DNA of 64,000 nt from Gemmatimonadaceae bacterium (GTDB taxonomy: Bacteria > Gemmatimonadota > Gemmatimonadetes > Gemmatimonadales > Gemmatimonadaceae). The notes under the pieces were generated by a model. The model was not told the origin of the DNA. It did no database searches and saw only the letters and a program-made list of their open reading frames with translations. The stretch lies in contig WYBP01000011.1 in the NCBI GenBank assembly GCA_011525845.1, forward strand, positions 62,001-126,000, in the 5' to 3' direction. The position numbers and the translations under genes are program-made. Shown here piece by piece: positions 52,480 to 60,719 of the stretch (positions are counted from its first letter, which is position 1; every line of letters begins with the position of its first letter).

Positions 52480-53160
52480 ATGACGACATCGCGAAGGGAG
52501 TTCCTCGACCGCCTCGCCACCGGAGGCCTCGCGCTGGGTGCGCTTCCGCTCGCCCTGACCGCGATCCCCGATGCACTCGAGGCGCAGCCGCCCGCACAGG
52601 GGACCTGGGACACCACGTGGCCCGCGAAACTCACCGGCAAGGTGCGCGCCGTGTACGACCTCCCCGAGGTGGACAGTGGCTACGGCATCTGGCGCTCCTC
52701 GGTCTGGGCAGCGCAGTACGCCGAGACCATGCGTGTGCCGGTGCAGGAGACCTCGACCGCGATGGTGCTGCGGCACAACGGGATCGTGCTCGCGATGCAG
52801 CAGGCGTTCTGGGACAGGTACGACATCGGCAAGGTGCACGGGGTGATGCACCCGCTCACCGGCCAGCCGACGAACCGGAACCCGGCGCTGATGGGAGAGG
52901 CGGACGGCGTGCCGGAACCGTTCGCATCGTTCGCCCTCCCGCACTTCATGGCGCGCGGGGGCATCGCACTCGCCTGCAACCTCGCCCTGCAGCTGGACGT
53001 GGCGGCGCTCATCCAGCGGACGGACGGCGTCAGCGAGGCGGAGGCCACGCGCCAGGCGCGCGCGATGATGATCCCGGGCGTGATCCTCCAGCCCTCGGGG
53101 GTGTTCGCCGCGATCCTCGCGCAGCACGCGGGCGCCGCGCGGTACGTGCACTCGAACTAG
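52480..53160 (+). CDS. Tat-exported protein of unknown function
   Basis: 226 residues from ATG 52480 (GAGCAAGG just before). A twin-arginine signal is at the N terminus (SRREFLDRLATGGLALGALP). The mature part has no cofactor-binding motif I recognise; it contains short conserved-looking runs (VRAVYDLPEVDSGYGIWRSS, LVLRHNGIVLAMQ-like, and ALPHFMARGGIALACNLALQ). Proteins with such Tat signals in these phyla are often small secreted domains of unknown role. Monocistronic by spacing. Confidence 0.6.
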   Translation: MTTSRREFLDRLATGGLALGALPLALTAIPDALEAQPPAQGTWDTTWPAKLTGKVRAVYDLPEVDSGYGIWRSSVWAAQYAETMRVPVQETSTAMVLRHNGIVLAMQQAFWDRYDIGKVHGVMHPLTGQPTNRNPALMGEADGVPEPFASFALPHFMARGGIALACNLALQLDVAALIQRTDGVSEAEATRQARAMMIPGVILQPSGVFAAILAQHAGAARYVHSN

Positions 53161-53183
53161 CGCGCGGAAGGGAGCAGGGACGG

Positions 53184-53213
53184 CGCCCGGATCCCGTGGT
53201 CGAGGTCCGGGCG
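53184..53213. terminator. Hairpin between convergent genes
   Basis: CGCCCGGA at 53184-53191 pairs with TCCGGGCG at 53206-53213 over a 14-base loop. It lies between the Tat protein stop and the creatininase-family stop. No T-tract. Confidence 0.4.
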
Positions 53214-53220
53214 TCGGCCC

Positions 53221-54045
53221 TCAGGGGGTCGTCTGGCGCCGCAGCGCCTCGATCTCCGCGAGGATCTCCGTCACGATCGCCTCGACCACGACGCGCCCCT
53301 TCTCGCGCGTCGCGAGGGTCGCGTCGCCCCAGACGCCGCTCGGGGAGTACGTCTTCTCGTTCCCGCGCACGCGCGTCAGCCCGCCGGTGCCCTGCGGGCT
53401 GTCGTCCTTCACGGCCTTGGACATGTCCACGCGGTCCGGCCGCATGTAGAGCATCATCGAGGTCTCGATCTCGTCGGCGTGCGTGCCGCGCACCTGCTGC
53501 CTCACGCGCTCCTCCGCGGCACTGCCCACGGCGAGGACGTTCGTGAACGCGAAGAGGATCCCCTCGGCCCGGAGCTGCTCGGCGGCCGCCGCGAGCGGAC
53601 GCGCGGTGGAGACACCCGTGTTCAGCACGTAGAAGCGGCGCGGCCCGTACCCCGCGAGGCTGCGCACGATGTCCACGATCATGTTCTTCGCGGTCTCGAA
53701 CTGGAGGTGCGTGGAGCCGGGGTACTCGAGGAACGACGGATAGAAGTGGTAGTTCACCGTCGGCGCCACGATGACCGCGGACGCGGCGAGCACGCGGCCA
53801 CGGTAGTACTCGGCGAGCTGGAAGTCGTTGTCGAGGCGGAGGTGCGGGCCATGCTCCTTCGCCTGCGCCCCCAGCGGGATCACGATCACCGCGTCGGGAG
53901 TGAGCACGCGCTCGGCCTCCTGCCAGGTGAGGTCGGCCAGCACGATGCCCCGGGGGGCGGGGGGCGGCGCCTGCGCCACGAGCAGGACCGGGAGCAGGGC
54001 CGCGCCGGGGAGGAGGGCCAGGGATCGGAGTGAGGGGAGTCGCAT
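53221..54045 (-). CDS. Exported creatininase-family protein with altered metal site
   Basis: 274 residues from ATG 54045, which begins a signal peptide (LALLPGAALLPVLLVAQ). The family pattern KEHGPHLRLDND is present (His65, Asp74), as are YPGSTHLQFE and THADEIETSMMLYMRP. However, the usual NGHGGN motif, whose His binds metal, reads NTGVST, and the preceding Glu of the EQHG motif is shifted to KEHG. It is therefore a divergent subgroup; activity on creatinine or other amidohydrolase substrates is not assured. Confidence 0.75.
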   Translation of the reverse strand: MRLPSLRSLALLPGAALLPVLLVAQAPPPAPRGIVLADLTWQEAERVLTPDAVIVIPLGAQAKEHGPHLRLDNDFQLAEYYRGRVLAASAVIVAPTVNYHFYPSFLEYPGSTHLQFETAKNMIVDIVRSLAGYGPRRFYVLNTGVSTARPLAAAAEQLRAEGILFAFTNVLAVGSAAEERVRQQVRGTHADEIETSMMLYMRPDRVDMSKAVKDDSPQGTGGLTRVRGNEKTYSPSGVWGDATLATREKGRVVVEAIVTEILAEIEALRRQTTP

Positions 54046-54143
54046 GCGAACCTCGGAGTGCGGTACGGGAGACGCGCCCGAAGTTGCCGCCCGACAAGCC
54101 CTTCCGCCATCTTTCCCGCGCACCCCAGCCCCCGACCCCCTCC

Positions 54144-55070
54144 ATGTCCCTCGGCCGCTCGATCCTCCTCGCCGCCGCCCGCAGCGACCGGCTCAACAGC
54201 TTCGCGACGAAGAGCCGGATCGTGAAGCGCGCGACCAGGGCCTTCATGCCCGGCGAGCGACCGGAGGACGCGCTCGATGCCGGCGCGAAGCTTGCGGCCG
54301 ACGGACGGCTGCTCATCTACACCAAGCTCGGCGAGGCCCTCACCGCCCTCAAGGACGCCGACGAGGTCCGCGACCACTATTTCTGGATGTTCGACGAGAT
54401 CCGCGGCCGGAAGCTGCCGGCGACCGTGAGCATCAAGCCCACGCAGCTCGGGCTCGACCAGTCGGAATCCAGCTGCATGTCGCACTGTTTCGCGCTGGCG
54501 TCGAAGGCCGAGTCGACGGGGTCGGCACTCTGGATCGACATGGAGGACTCGACCTACGTCGACCGGACGCTCGCGCTCTACGAGGCGGTGAAGGCCAAGT
54601 ACCCGAGGACCGGCCTCGCCCTGCAGTCGTACCTCTACCGCACGCCGAAGGACGTGGAGCGCCTCCGTCCGCTGAAGCCGGTGATCCGCCTGGTGAAGGG
54701 GGCCTACGCCGAGCCGGCCGCGGTCGCCTTCCCCAAGAAGGCGGACACGGACGCGGCCTACGAGCAGATCGCGGCCACCATGCTGCAGATGGCACTGACG
54801 GGCGAGTGCCACCCGATCTTCGGCACGCACGACCTGCCGCTCATCGCGCGGATCGGCGCGCGCGCGGAGGAGATCGGCCTCGCGAAGGGGAAGTACGAGT
54901 TCCACATGCTGTACGGCATCCGCGAGCGCGCACAGCAGCAGCTGCGCAGCGAGGGCCACGGCGTGGCCACGCTCATCAGCTACGGCGACGCCTGGTACCG
55001 GTGGTACATGCGGCGGCTCGCGGAGCGACCGGCGAACGTGCTCTTCGTCGCCAGGTCCATCTTCGGGTGA
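54144..55070 (+). CDS. Proline dehydrogenase
   Basis: 308 residues from ATG 54144. The flavin barrel motifs are clear: TVSIKPTQLGLDQS, ALWIDMEDSTY, LALQSYLYRTPKDVERL, IRLVKGAYAEP, FGTHDLPLIARI and FHMLYGIRERAQQQL (proline ligands Arg). It is a stand-alone PutB-type enzyme oxidising proline to P5C with quinone as acceptor; no P5C dehydrogenase is adjacent. It could use the proline made by the arginase/ornithine cyclodeaminase pair at 10.3-12.4 kb. Convergent neighbour is absent; next gene starts 29 bases downstream. Confidence 0.9.
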   Translation: MSLGRSILLAAARSDRLNSFATKSRIVKRATRAFMPGERPEDALDAGAKLAADGRLLIYTKLGEALTALKDADEVRDHYFWMFDEIRGRKLPATVSIKPTQLGLDQSESSCMSHCFALASKAESTGSALWIDMEDSTYVDRTLALYEAVKAKYPRTGLALQSYLYRTPKDVERLRPLKPVIRLVKGAYAEPAAVAFPKKADTDAAYEQIAATMLQMALTGECHPIFGTHDLPLIARIGARAEEIGLAKGKYEFHMLYGIRERAQQQLRSEGHGVATLISYGDAWYRWYMRRLAERPANVLFVARSIFG

Positions 55071-55099
55071 GGGGGCGCACGTGAGGGCCCGCGCGTGAC

Positions 55100-56773
55100 G
55101 TGCCTCCGCTGAGGCACGGGCTCCGCCGGCTCCACGCGCTGCGCGGGACCTTCGGCGGGGACGCCGCGCGCGAACGATCCGCCCTGCTGCGCGCGCTCCG
55201 GCGCGCGCGCTGGACGGGCTCCGCGGACCTGCGGGCGTACCATGATGAGCTGCTCTACATCGCGGCGTTCCCGGACACCGGGGCGCTGCACCGCGCCGCC
55301 CGGCGTGAACTCGCGCGCACGGGACGCCGGGTCCGCGCGCTCAGCGCCGCCGCGCGCGCGCGCCTCGACGACAGCGCACTCGCCGGCAGCACCACGGCGC
55401 ACACCTTCATGTACGGGGTCGCGCGGTGGCTCGCCGCCAAGGGCGAGCGCGTGGGGATCGACCGGCACTCTCCGGCGCACCTGGAGCGCCTCGACCCCTT
55501 CCTGCGCCAGTCACTCACGCCGGCCGAGTCGGATCGGTTCGACTCCGGCGAGGTGGGCACGGCGGAGTGGCTGGCGGACGCGAGCCGCGATTGCCGGCAA
55601 GGCGCCTTCGGCTGGTTGCTCGGCCAGCGGCGGGAGACGCCTGAGCCGGAACGGATGCTCTACGACGACGCGGAGGTCCCGCTGCGCTGGGAGCTCGCGG
55701 AGTCCCCGCTCAGCGCGTCGCGCAACCGGATCGCACTCGGGCAGGTCGTGCCCCGCAGGAGCGCCCGCGTGCTCCCGGCGGACGTCGCCGCGCACCTGCG
55801 CCGGCCGCTGAAGGGCATCACGCGACTGCGCGGCGACGCCGCGCGCCGCTGGCACGACGTCGCGCTCGCCGCGCTCGCCGCTCGCACGCGCGAGGTGTTC
55901 CCCACCATCTACGCCAACCACGACGAGATCTACCGCTGCCCGCTCGGCGAAGGGACCGACCTCTGCGTGCTCGGCGTCACGCCCGGTGACCGCTCGGCCC
56001 TCGAGGCCAACTACGGATACGTGATGTTCTCCAACGGGATCCCGGTGGGCTATGGCGGTGTCACGACGCTGGGGGCGCAGGCCAACACCGGGGCGAACCT
56101 CTTCGAGAGCTTCCGGCGCAGCGAGGCCGCGTTCCTCTTCGCGCAGTCGCTGCGCGCGTTCCGGACGCTCTTCGGCGTCACCCGGTTCGTCGTGAACCCC
56201 TACCAGTTCGGGCGCGGGAACGAGGAGGCGATCACCTCAGGCGCCTACTGGTTCTACGACCGGCTGGGCTTCCGGCCGACCTCGCGGCCACTCGCCGCGC
56301 TCGCGTCGCGCGAGCGATCGCGGATCGCGGCGGACAGGACGCACCGCTCGTCGCGGCGCACGCTGCAGCGCCTCGCGGGCGGCGACCTCGTGCTCCCCGT
56401 GGCCGCGGACGACGGCTCGCTCCTGCCGGAGCGGATGCTGCTGCAGGTCGGCGCCGGCGTCGCACGCGAGCTCTCGGGTGTGCCCGCAGGCGGGCGCGAG
56501 GCGTTCCTCGCGCGCGCCGCCGAGCGCCAGCTGCGCCTCTGTACCGGGGAGCGGCGGCGGTTGCGACCGTCGGAGCAGCTGGGGGCACGCTTCCTGGCGC
56601 CGGTGATCCGCCTCATCGAGCCCACCGTGCGCGGCTGGTCACGGGAGGAGCGGCAGCGACTCTGGCGGCTCGTGCAGCTGAAGGGCGCACGACAGGAGCG
56701 CGGCTACGCCCGGGCGGCCGCCGGGATGCCGGTGTTCTGGGAGACGCTGCGCCGGATCGTTAACGATCCGTAA
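55100..56773 (+). CDS. 557-residue protein with a GNAT-like segment, function unknown
   Basis: GTG 55100 starts a 557-residue, Arg-rich protein with no signal peptide. Residues about 300-395 contain YGYVMFSNGIPVGYGGVTTL and a final AYWFYDRLGFRPTSRP, the strand-loop and FYxKxGF-like features of GNAT acetyltransferases, with the acetyl-CoA loop less clear. The flanking helical regions are unknown. It is 29 bases after proline dehydrogenase on the same strand, hence probably co-transcribed. Confidence 0.55.
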   Translation: MPPLRHGLRRLHALRGTFGGDAARERSALLRALRRARWTGSADLRAYHDELLYIAAFPDTGALHRAARRELARTGRRVRALSAAARARLDDSALAGSTTAHTFMYGVARWLAAKGERVGIDRHSPAHLERLDPFLRQSLTPAESDRFDSGEVGTAEWLADASRDCRQGAFGWLLGQRRETPEPERMLYDDAEVPLRWELAESPLSASRNRIALGQVVPRRSARVLPADVAAHLRRPLKGITRLRGDAARRWHDVALAALAARTREVFPTIYANHDEIYRCPLGEGTDLCVLGVTPGDRSALEANYGYVMFSNGIPVGYGGVTTLGAQANTGANLFESFRRSEAAFLFAQSLRAFRTLFGVTRFVVNPYQFGRGNEEAITSGAYWFYDRLGFRPTSRPLAALASRERSRIAADRTHRSSRRTLQRLAGGDLVLPVAADDGSLLPERMLLQVGAGVARELSGVPAGGREAFLARAAERQLRLCTGERRRLRPSEQLGARFLAPVIRLIEPTVRGWSREERQRLWRLVQLKGARQERGYARAAAGMPVFWETLRRIVNDP

Positions 56774-56829
56774 TCCGGGTCTCACGCGGACTTCATCGCG
56801 CCGTCATCGGTGCGGCATGGTGCCGGCGG

Positions 56830-56835
56830 TATGAT
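56830..56835 (+). promoter_or_regulatory. Candidate -10 element (TATGAT) for the TonB gene
   Basis: TATGAT lies 58 bases before ATG 56894. No good -35 is seen 17 bases upstream. Confidence 0.35.
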
Positions 56836-56893
56836 CGGCTGAGGACCCGCCGCGCACCTCGTGCGGCGACCACCGCAGCCGGAGGACCGGTCG

Positions 56894-57601
56894 ATGCTCG
56901 CCACGCTCCTCGAGTCCCGCCCCGTGCGCGATCGTTCGCGCTCAGCCGCCACCGTTTCGCTCATCGCCCACACGGCGGTGATCACCGTCGCCGTCTTCGC
57001 GACGGCGGTCGCCACCACGCCTGAACCCCTGTCCGATCCCCCCGAGGCGCTGGTCTACGTGACGCCTGCAGCGCCACCCCCTCCGGCGGCGTCCGTCGCG
57101 ACTCCCGAGCCCGCGGCACCCCCCACCGGTCCGGTGCCCGAGATCCCGGTCCCGGCGATCCCCACGCCCAGCGTCGTCCCCTCGGGACTTCCGGACGTTC
57201 CACTCTCGTCGCTCGCCATCGAACCCGTGACCCGCATCGGTCCCGCGACCGGCAGCTCGACGCCCGGCCTGCCCGGCGCCACCGGCCCGGCCGCCGGAGC
57301 GCCCTGGTCCGAGCTGATGGTCGACCGCACCGCACGACTCGTCCGGAACACGAGCAGGCCGAGCTACCCCGACCTGCTCCGCCGCGACCGCATCGAGGGT
57401 TCGGTGCTCGCGACCTACGTCGTGGACACCCTCGGGCGCGTCGAACCGGGGAGCTTCGCGGTGCTCGAGTCCACGCACCCCCTCTTCGAGCGCTCCGTGC
57501 GCGACGCCCTCGCGGCGATGCGGTTCGTCCCGGCCGAGGCGGGGGGGCGGCGGGTGCGCCAGCTGGTGCAGCAGAGCTTCCTGTTCACGCTGCGCCGATG
57601 A
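56894..57601 (+). CDS. Energy transducer TonB-family protein
   Basis: 235 residues from ATG 56894 (GGAGG at 56881-56885). One N-terminal transmembrane helix (LIAHTAVITVAVFATAVA), a Pro-rich periplasmic spacer (about 60-140, TPAAPPPPAASV, PVPAIPTPSVVPS) and a C-terminal TonB domain (about 155-235, PSYPDLLRRDRIEGSVLATY, FVPAEAGGRRV). It would couple the proton-motive force to TonB-dependent receptors. No ExbB/ExbD or receptor is in the window. Confidence 0.88.
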   Translation: MLATLLESRPVRDRSRSAATVSLIAHTAVITVAVFATAVATTPEPLSDPPEALVYVTPAAPPPPAASVATPEPAAPPTGPVPEIPVPAIPTPSVVPSGLPDVPLSSLAIEPVTRIGPATGSSTPGLPGATGPAAGAPWSELMVDRTARLVRNTSRPSYPDLLRRDRIEGSVLATYVVDTLGRVEPGSFAVLESTHPLFERSVRDALAAMRFVPAEAGGRRVRQLVQQSFLFTLRR

Positions 57602-57612
57602 GGGCGTAGATT
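57584..57612 (+). promoter_or_regulatory. Promoter of the cupin gene, leaderless geometry
   Basis: TTCACG (57584-57589), 17 bases, TAGATT (57607-57612), then six bases to ATG 57619. A transcript would begin at or next to the start codon. It lies in the end of the tonB-like gene. Confidence 0.5.
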
Positions 57613-57618
57613 CGGCGC

Positions 57619-57999
57619 ATGCCTACCTCCAAGACCGCCGTCACCTTCCACCGCTGGGCCGACATGCCCAAGGAGAAGGTCACCGACCAGATCTCGCGCC
57701 GCCTCGTCACCGGCCAGCAGATGATGCTCGCGCACGTCTACCTCGCCAAGGGCGCGGTGGTGCCGAAGCACCAGCACCACAACGAGCAGCTCACGTACAT
57801 CCTCGAGGGCGCGCTGCGCTTCTGGATCGGCGAGGATGGCGCGGAGACGATGGACGTGCACGCCGGCGAGGTGCTGCACATCCCGTCGAACGTCTGGCAC
57901 AAGGCGGAGGCGCTCGAGGACACGCTCGACGTGGACGTCTTCTCGCCGCCCCGTGAGGACTGGCTCAACCACACGGACGCCTACTTCCACAAGAAGTAG
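57619..57999 (+). CDS. Cupin domain protein
   Basis: 126 residues, single cupin_2 domain. Metal ligands HQHHNEQ (first His motif, with Glu) and HAGEVLHIPSNVWHKAEA (second His) are present. Small cupins of this type act as metal-dependent oxygenases, isomerases or ligand-binding proteins; the substrate is not inferable. It precedes an SDR gene by two bases. Confidence 0.88.
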   Translation: MPTSKTAVTFHRWADMPKEKVTDQISRRLVTGQQMMLAHVYLAKGAVVPKHQHHNEQLTYILEGALRFWIGEDGAETMDVHAGEVLHIPSNVWHKAEALEDTLDVDVFSPPREDWLNHTDAYFHKK

Positions 58000-58001
58000 C
58001 C

Positions 58002-58790
58002 GTGGACCTCGGCCTCAAGGGACGCGTCGCGTTCGTCGCGGCCGCGAGCCGCGGGCTCGGGAGAGCGATCGCCGAGGCCCTCGCGGCGGAGGGCGCGCGC
58101 GTGGCGGTGTGCGCGCGGGGCGCGGGGATCACGGAGGTGGCCGCGGAGATCGGCCGCTCGCACGGCGTCGAGACCTTCGGCGTGGTCGCCGACGTCTCCG
58201 TGCCGGCGGACGTCGAGCGCGCGGTGCGCGCGGTCACTGCGCACTTCGGCAGCATCGACATCCTGGTGACCAACGCGGGCGGCCCACCGCCGGGACCGTT
58301 CGAGAGCCACACGGCCGACGCGTGGCGCCGGGCCGTCGAGCTCAACCTCGACAGCGTGGTGAACCTGACGCGGGCCGTGCTCCCCGGGATGAAGGAGCGG
58401 CGCTGGGGACGGATCCTCAACGTCACGTCCATCGCGGTGAAGCAGCCGGTGGACGGACTGATCCTCTCGAACAGCGTGCGCGCGGCCGTGACGGGGTTCG
58501 CACGCACGCTCGCGAACGAGGTCGCACCCTTCGGCATCACCGTGAACAACCTGCTCCCGGGCTACACGCGCACCGAGCGGCTCGAACAGCTCGCCGGCGC
58601 GAATGCCAAGGCCAAGGGGACCACGCCCGAGGCGGCGTTCGCCGCCTGGGAGCAGCAGATCCCGATGGGGCGCGTCGGGGAACCGCACGAGTTCGCGGCG
58701 CTCGCCGCCTTCCTCGCCTCGGAGCGGGCGAGCTACATCACCGCACAGAGTGTCGCGGTGGACGGGGGTTGGATCCGGAGCCTCGTCTAG
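58002..58790 (+). CDS. SDR family protein lacking the catalytic Tyr-Lys pair
   Basis: 262 residues from GTG 58002. The nucleotide-binding motif is AASRGLG and NAGG is at 91-94. In place of YxxxK the sequence reads SNSVR, with Ser156 and Arg160 at the Tyr and Lys positions, so the catalytic mechanism must differ or the protein may bind nucleotide without standard chemistry. It follows the cupin by two bases and shares its TAG with the convergent DinB gene in CTAG. Subgroups of SDR with LSNSxR are known from genome annotation but not, to my knowledge, well characterised. Confidence 0.8.
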   Translation: MDLGLKGRVAFVAAASRGLGRAIAEALAAEGARVAVCARGAGITEVAAEIGRSHGVETFGVVADVSVPADVERAVRAVTAHFGSIDILVTNAGGPPPGPFESHTADAWRRAVELNLDSVVNLTRAVLPGMKERRWGRILNVTSIAVKQPVDGLILSNSVRAAVTGFARTLANEVAPFGITVNNLLPGYTRTERLEQLAGANAKAKGTTPEAAFAAWEQQIPMGRVGEPHEFAALAAFLASERASYITAQSVAVDGGWIRSLV

Positions 58791-59311
58791 GGCGCGGGGG
58801 TCGGCATCGGCGCGCCGCGGGCGGCGCGTGCGAGGCGCTTGAGCAGTGCGACCTGTGCCGTGTGGTAGATGTCGTGCTCGGCCAGCGAGCTGATCATCAC
58901 GCGATGGCTCACCCCGGTACCGAGCGGCGCGTCGCGGGTGGCGCCGACCTTCTGCGCGAAGCGAGCCGTGGGCAGCGAGCGGACGGTCGCGAGCAGCTCC
59001 TCGTGGGCGGCGTCGAGGGAGGCGAGTGCTTCGCGCCACGCCTCCTCGGAGGTGTCGGGGACCGGTGGCCAGTCGCCATCCTCGGGTGCCGCGGGCGCGC
59101 CACCCAGTGCGCGTCGCGTCACCTCGCGCGTCCAGCTGCGCATGTGCAGCACCGTCTCCCAGATGCTGTGGGCGCCGCCTCCCGGCTCCCATCGCGCGTC
59201 CTCGGCGGTGACGTCCGCCAGCGTCGCGGCGCGTGAGGGTCCGTGCCAGGGGTCGCCATCGTGGGCGCGGCGGAGTGCGGCGATCAGCCGATCGGCGTCG
59301 GGGAGGGCCAT
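58787..59311 (-). CDS. DinB family protein
   Basis: 174 residues, four-helix bundle. The three metal-binding His are in SIWETVLHMRSW and EHDIYHTAQV. Members include thiol-dependent S-transferases (bacillithiol or mycothiol type) and stress-induced proteins. No further function can be assigned. It is convergent with the SDR gene. Confidence 0.85.
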   Translation of the reverse strand: MALPDADRLIAALRRAHDGDPWHGPSRAATLADVTAEDARWEPGGGAHSIWETVLHMRSWTREVTRRALGGAPAAPEDGDWPPVPDTSEEAWREALASLDAAHEELLATVRSLPTARFAQKVGATRDAPLGTGVSHRVMISSLAEHDIYHTAQVALLKRLARAARGAPMPTPAP

Positions 59312-59460
59312 GATCTAAAGGTGCAGCCGGAGCGTGGGTGCGTCGAGCGACTCTCGGGATGCCCCTCACTGGTCAAGGAAACCCGTACGCTCCATGTTTG
59401 CGCGATGCGCGGCCGGACCGCGTTCGCGCGCCGCACCCCTCCTCGCACCCGGAGCCCCCG

Positions 59461-59859
59461 ATGCCCGAAGTCTCCCTGATCGCCACCGTCGTCGGCGCCC
59501 TCGCCGGATTCATGCTCGGCGGGATCTGGTACGGCCCGCTCTTCGCCAAGGCCTGGATGGCGGAGAACGGCTTCACCATGGAGGACGTCCAGAAGGACTT
59601 CAATCCCGCGAAGACCTATGGCCTGATGTTCGTGATGAGCCTGATCGCGGCCTATGTCTTCGGGATGTTCCTCGGGCCGAATCCTGGCGTGGGCTTCGCC
59701 ACCGGCGCCGGGTTCGCGGCGGGGTTCTTCTGGGTCGCCTTCTCGATCGGCACCAACTACCTCTTCGAGCGGAGCAGCATGCGGCTCTGGCTGATCAATG
59801 GCGGCTACCATACCGTTCGCTTCACGCTGATCGGTCTCGCGTTCGGTTTGCTGGGGTGA
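59461..59859 (+). CDS. DUF1761 family membrane protein
   Basis: 132 residues from ATG 59461. Four hydrophobic helices with GFMLGGIWYGPLFAKAWMAE (family signature) and LFGLLG-like C terminus. Function unknown. An upstream in-frame frame opening (from 59338) is non-coding by composition. Confidence 0.83.
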   Translation: MPEVSLIATVVGALAGFMLGGIWYGPLFAKAWMAENGFTMEDVQKDFNPAKTYGLMFVMSLIAAYVFGMFLGPNPGVGFATGAGFAAGFFWVAFSIGTNYLFERSSMRLWLINGGYHTVRFTLIGLAFGLLG

Positions 59860-59964
59860 GACTGGCTTGTCGATCCTTTCGGCGCCGCCGGGGTATGAGG
59901 GGAGTTGCCCCCGTCCAGCGGGATCCGACCACGCTGCACTGACCGCACCAACACGGAGAACTCG

Positions 59965-60648
59965 ATGAAGCACCGTTCGCTCCTCACCCTCGCCGCCCTC
60001 GCCTTCGGGGCGACGTTCGCCCTCCCCGCCCACGCGCAGGACGCCGACCGCTCCGTCAAGGATGGCGGCATCAAGGTCGAAGGCTGGAAGGGTCGCGTCG
60101 ACCGCCGCCCGGCCTCGCAGGGCAAGACCGTGAATGACTCGAAGCTCGTGATGGAAGGGCGCACCATGCGCCTCTCCGTCGGCCCCGCGGGGAACTTCTG
60201 GAACCCGGCGAACACGCTGAGCGGGAACTACGAGGTGATGGCGACGTTCAAGGAGCACAAGATGGCGGCGTCGCACCCGCACTCGTACGGCATGTTCATC
60301 GGTGGCAAGGACCTCGAGTCGGACAACGAGACGCTGATGTACTGCATCGTCTACGGCACCGGTGTCTTCTCGATCAAGACCTTCCACGGCGCCAAGGTGA
60401 CGACGCTGGTGGACCAGGAGGCCCACGCCGCCCTCAAGAAGGCGGATGCCAATGGTGAGGCCACCAACACCATCGGCTGGCGCGTGAAGGACGGCGCCGC
60501 GTCCTGCGTGGTGAACGGCACGGTCGTCAAGACGCTCGACAAGGCCACGTACGCCGGGGCGGACAAGCTCACGTCGACGGATGGCATCTATGGACTCCGC
60601 GTGAGCCACAACCTGGAGCTCTCGGTCAGCAACATGATGAAGCACTAG
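59965..60648 (+). CDS. Secreted protein, function unknown
   Basis: 227 residues from ATG 59965 (CGGAGAA before it). A signal peptide ends near AHAQ. The mature protein resembles a concanavalin-like/3-keto-disaccharide hydrolase-type fold (ATFKEHKMAASHPHSYGMFI, TFHGAKVTTLVDQ, GIYGLRVSHNLELSVSNM), but catalytic residues are not recognised. It is followed by a strong hairpin. Confidence 0.65.
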   Translation: MKHRSLLTLAALAFGATFALPAHAQDADRSVKDGGIKVEGWKGRVDRRPASQGKTVNDSKLVMEGRTMRLSVGPAGNFWNPANTLSGNYEVMATFKEHKMAASHPHSYGMFIGGKDLESDNETLMYCIVYGTGVFSIKTFHGAKVTTLVDQEAHAALKKADANGEATNTIGWRVKDGAASCVVNGTVVKTLDKATYAGADKLTSTDGIYGLRVSHNLELSVSNMMKH

Positions 60649-60665
60649 TTCGCGGCATCGCACGT

Positions 60666-60704
60666 ACGACGGGGGCGGGACCGGAGAGGTCCCGCCCCCG
60701 TCGT
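60666..60704. terminator. Perfect 17-bp hairpin between convergent genes
   Basis: Bases 60666-60682 and 60688-60704 are perfectly complementary with a five-base loop. It lies between the secreted-protein stop (60648) and the Asp-box gene stop (60720). It is the best terminator-like structure in the window, although no T-tract follows. Confidence 0.65.
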
Positions 60705-60719
60705 GCGTCCGGCGATCCG

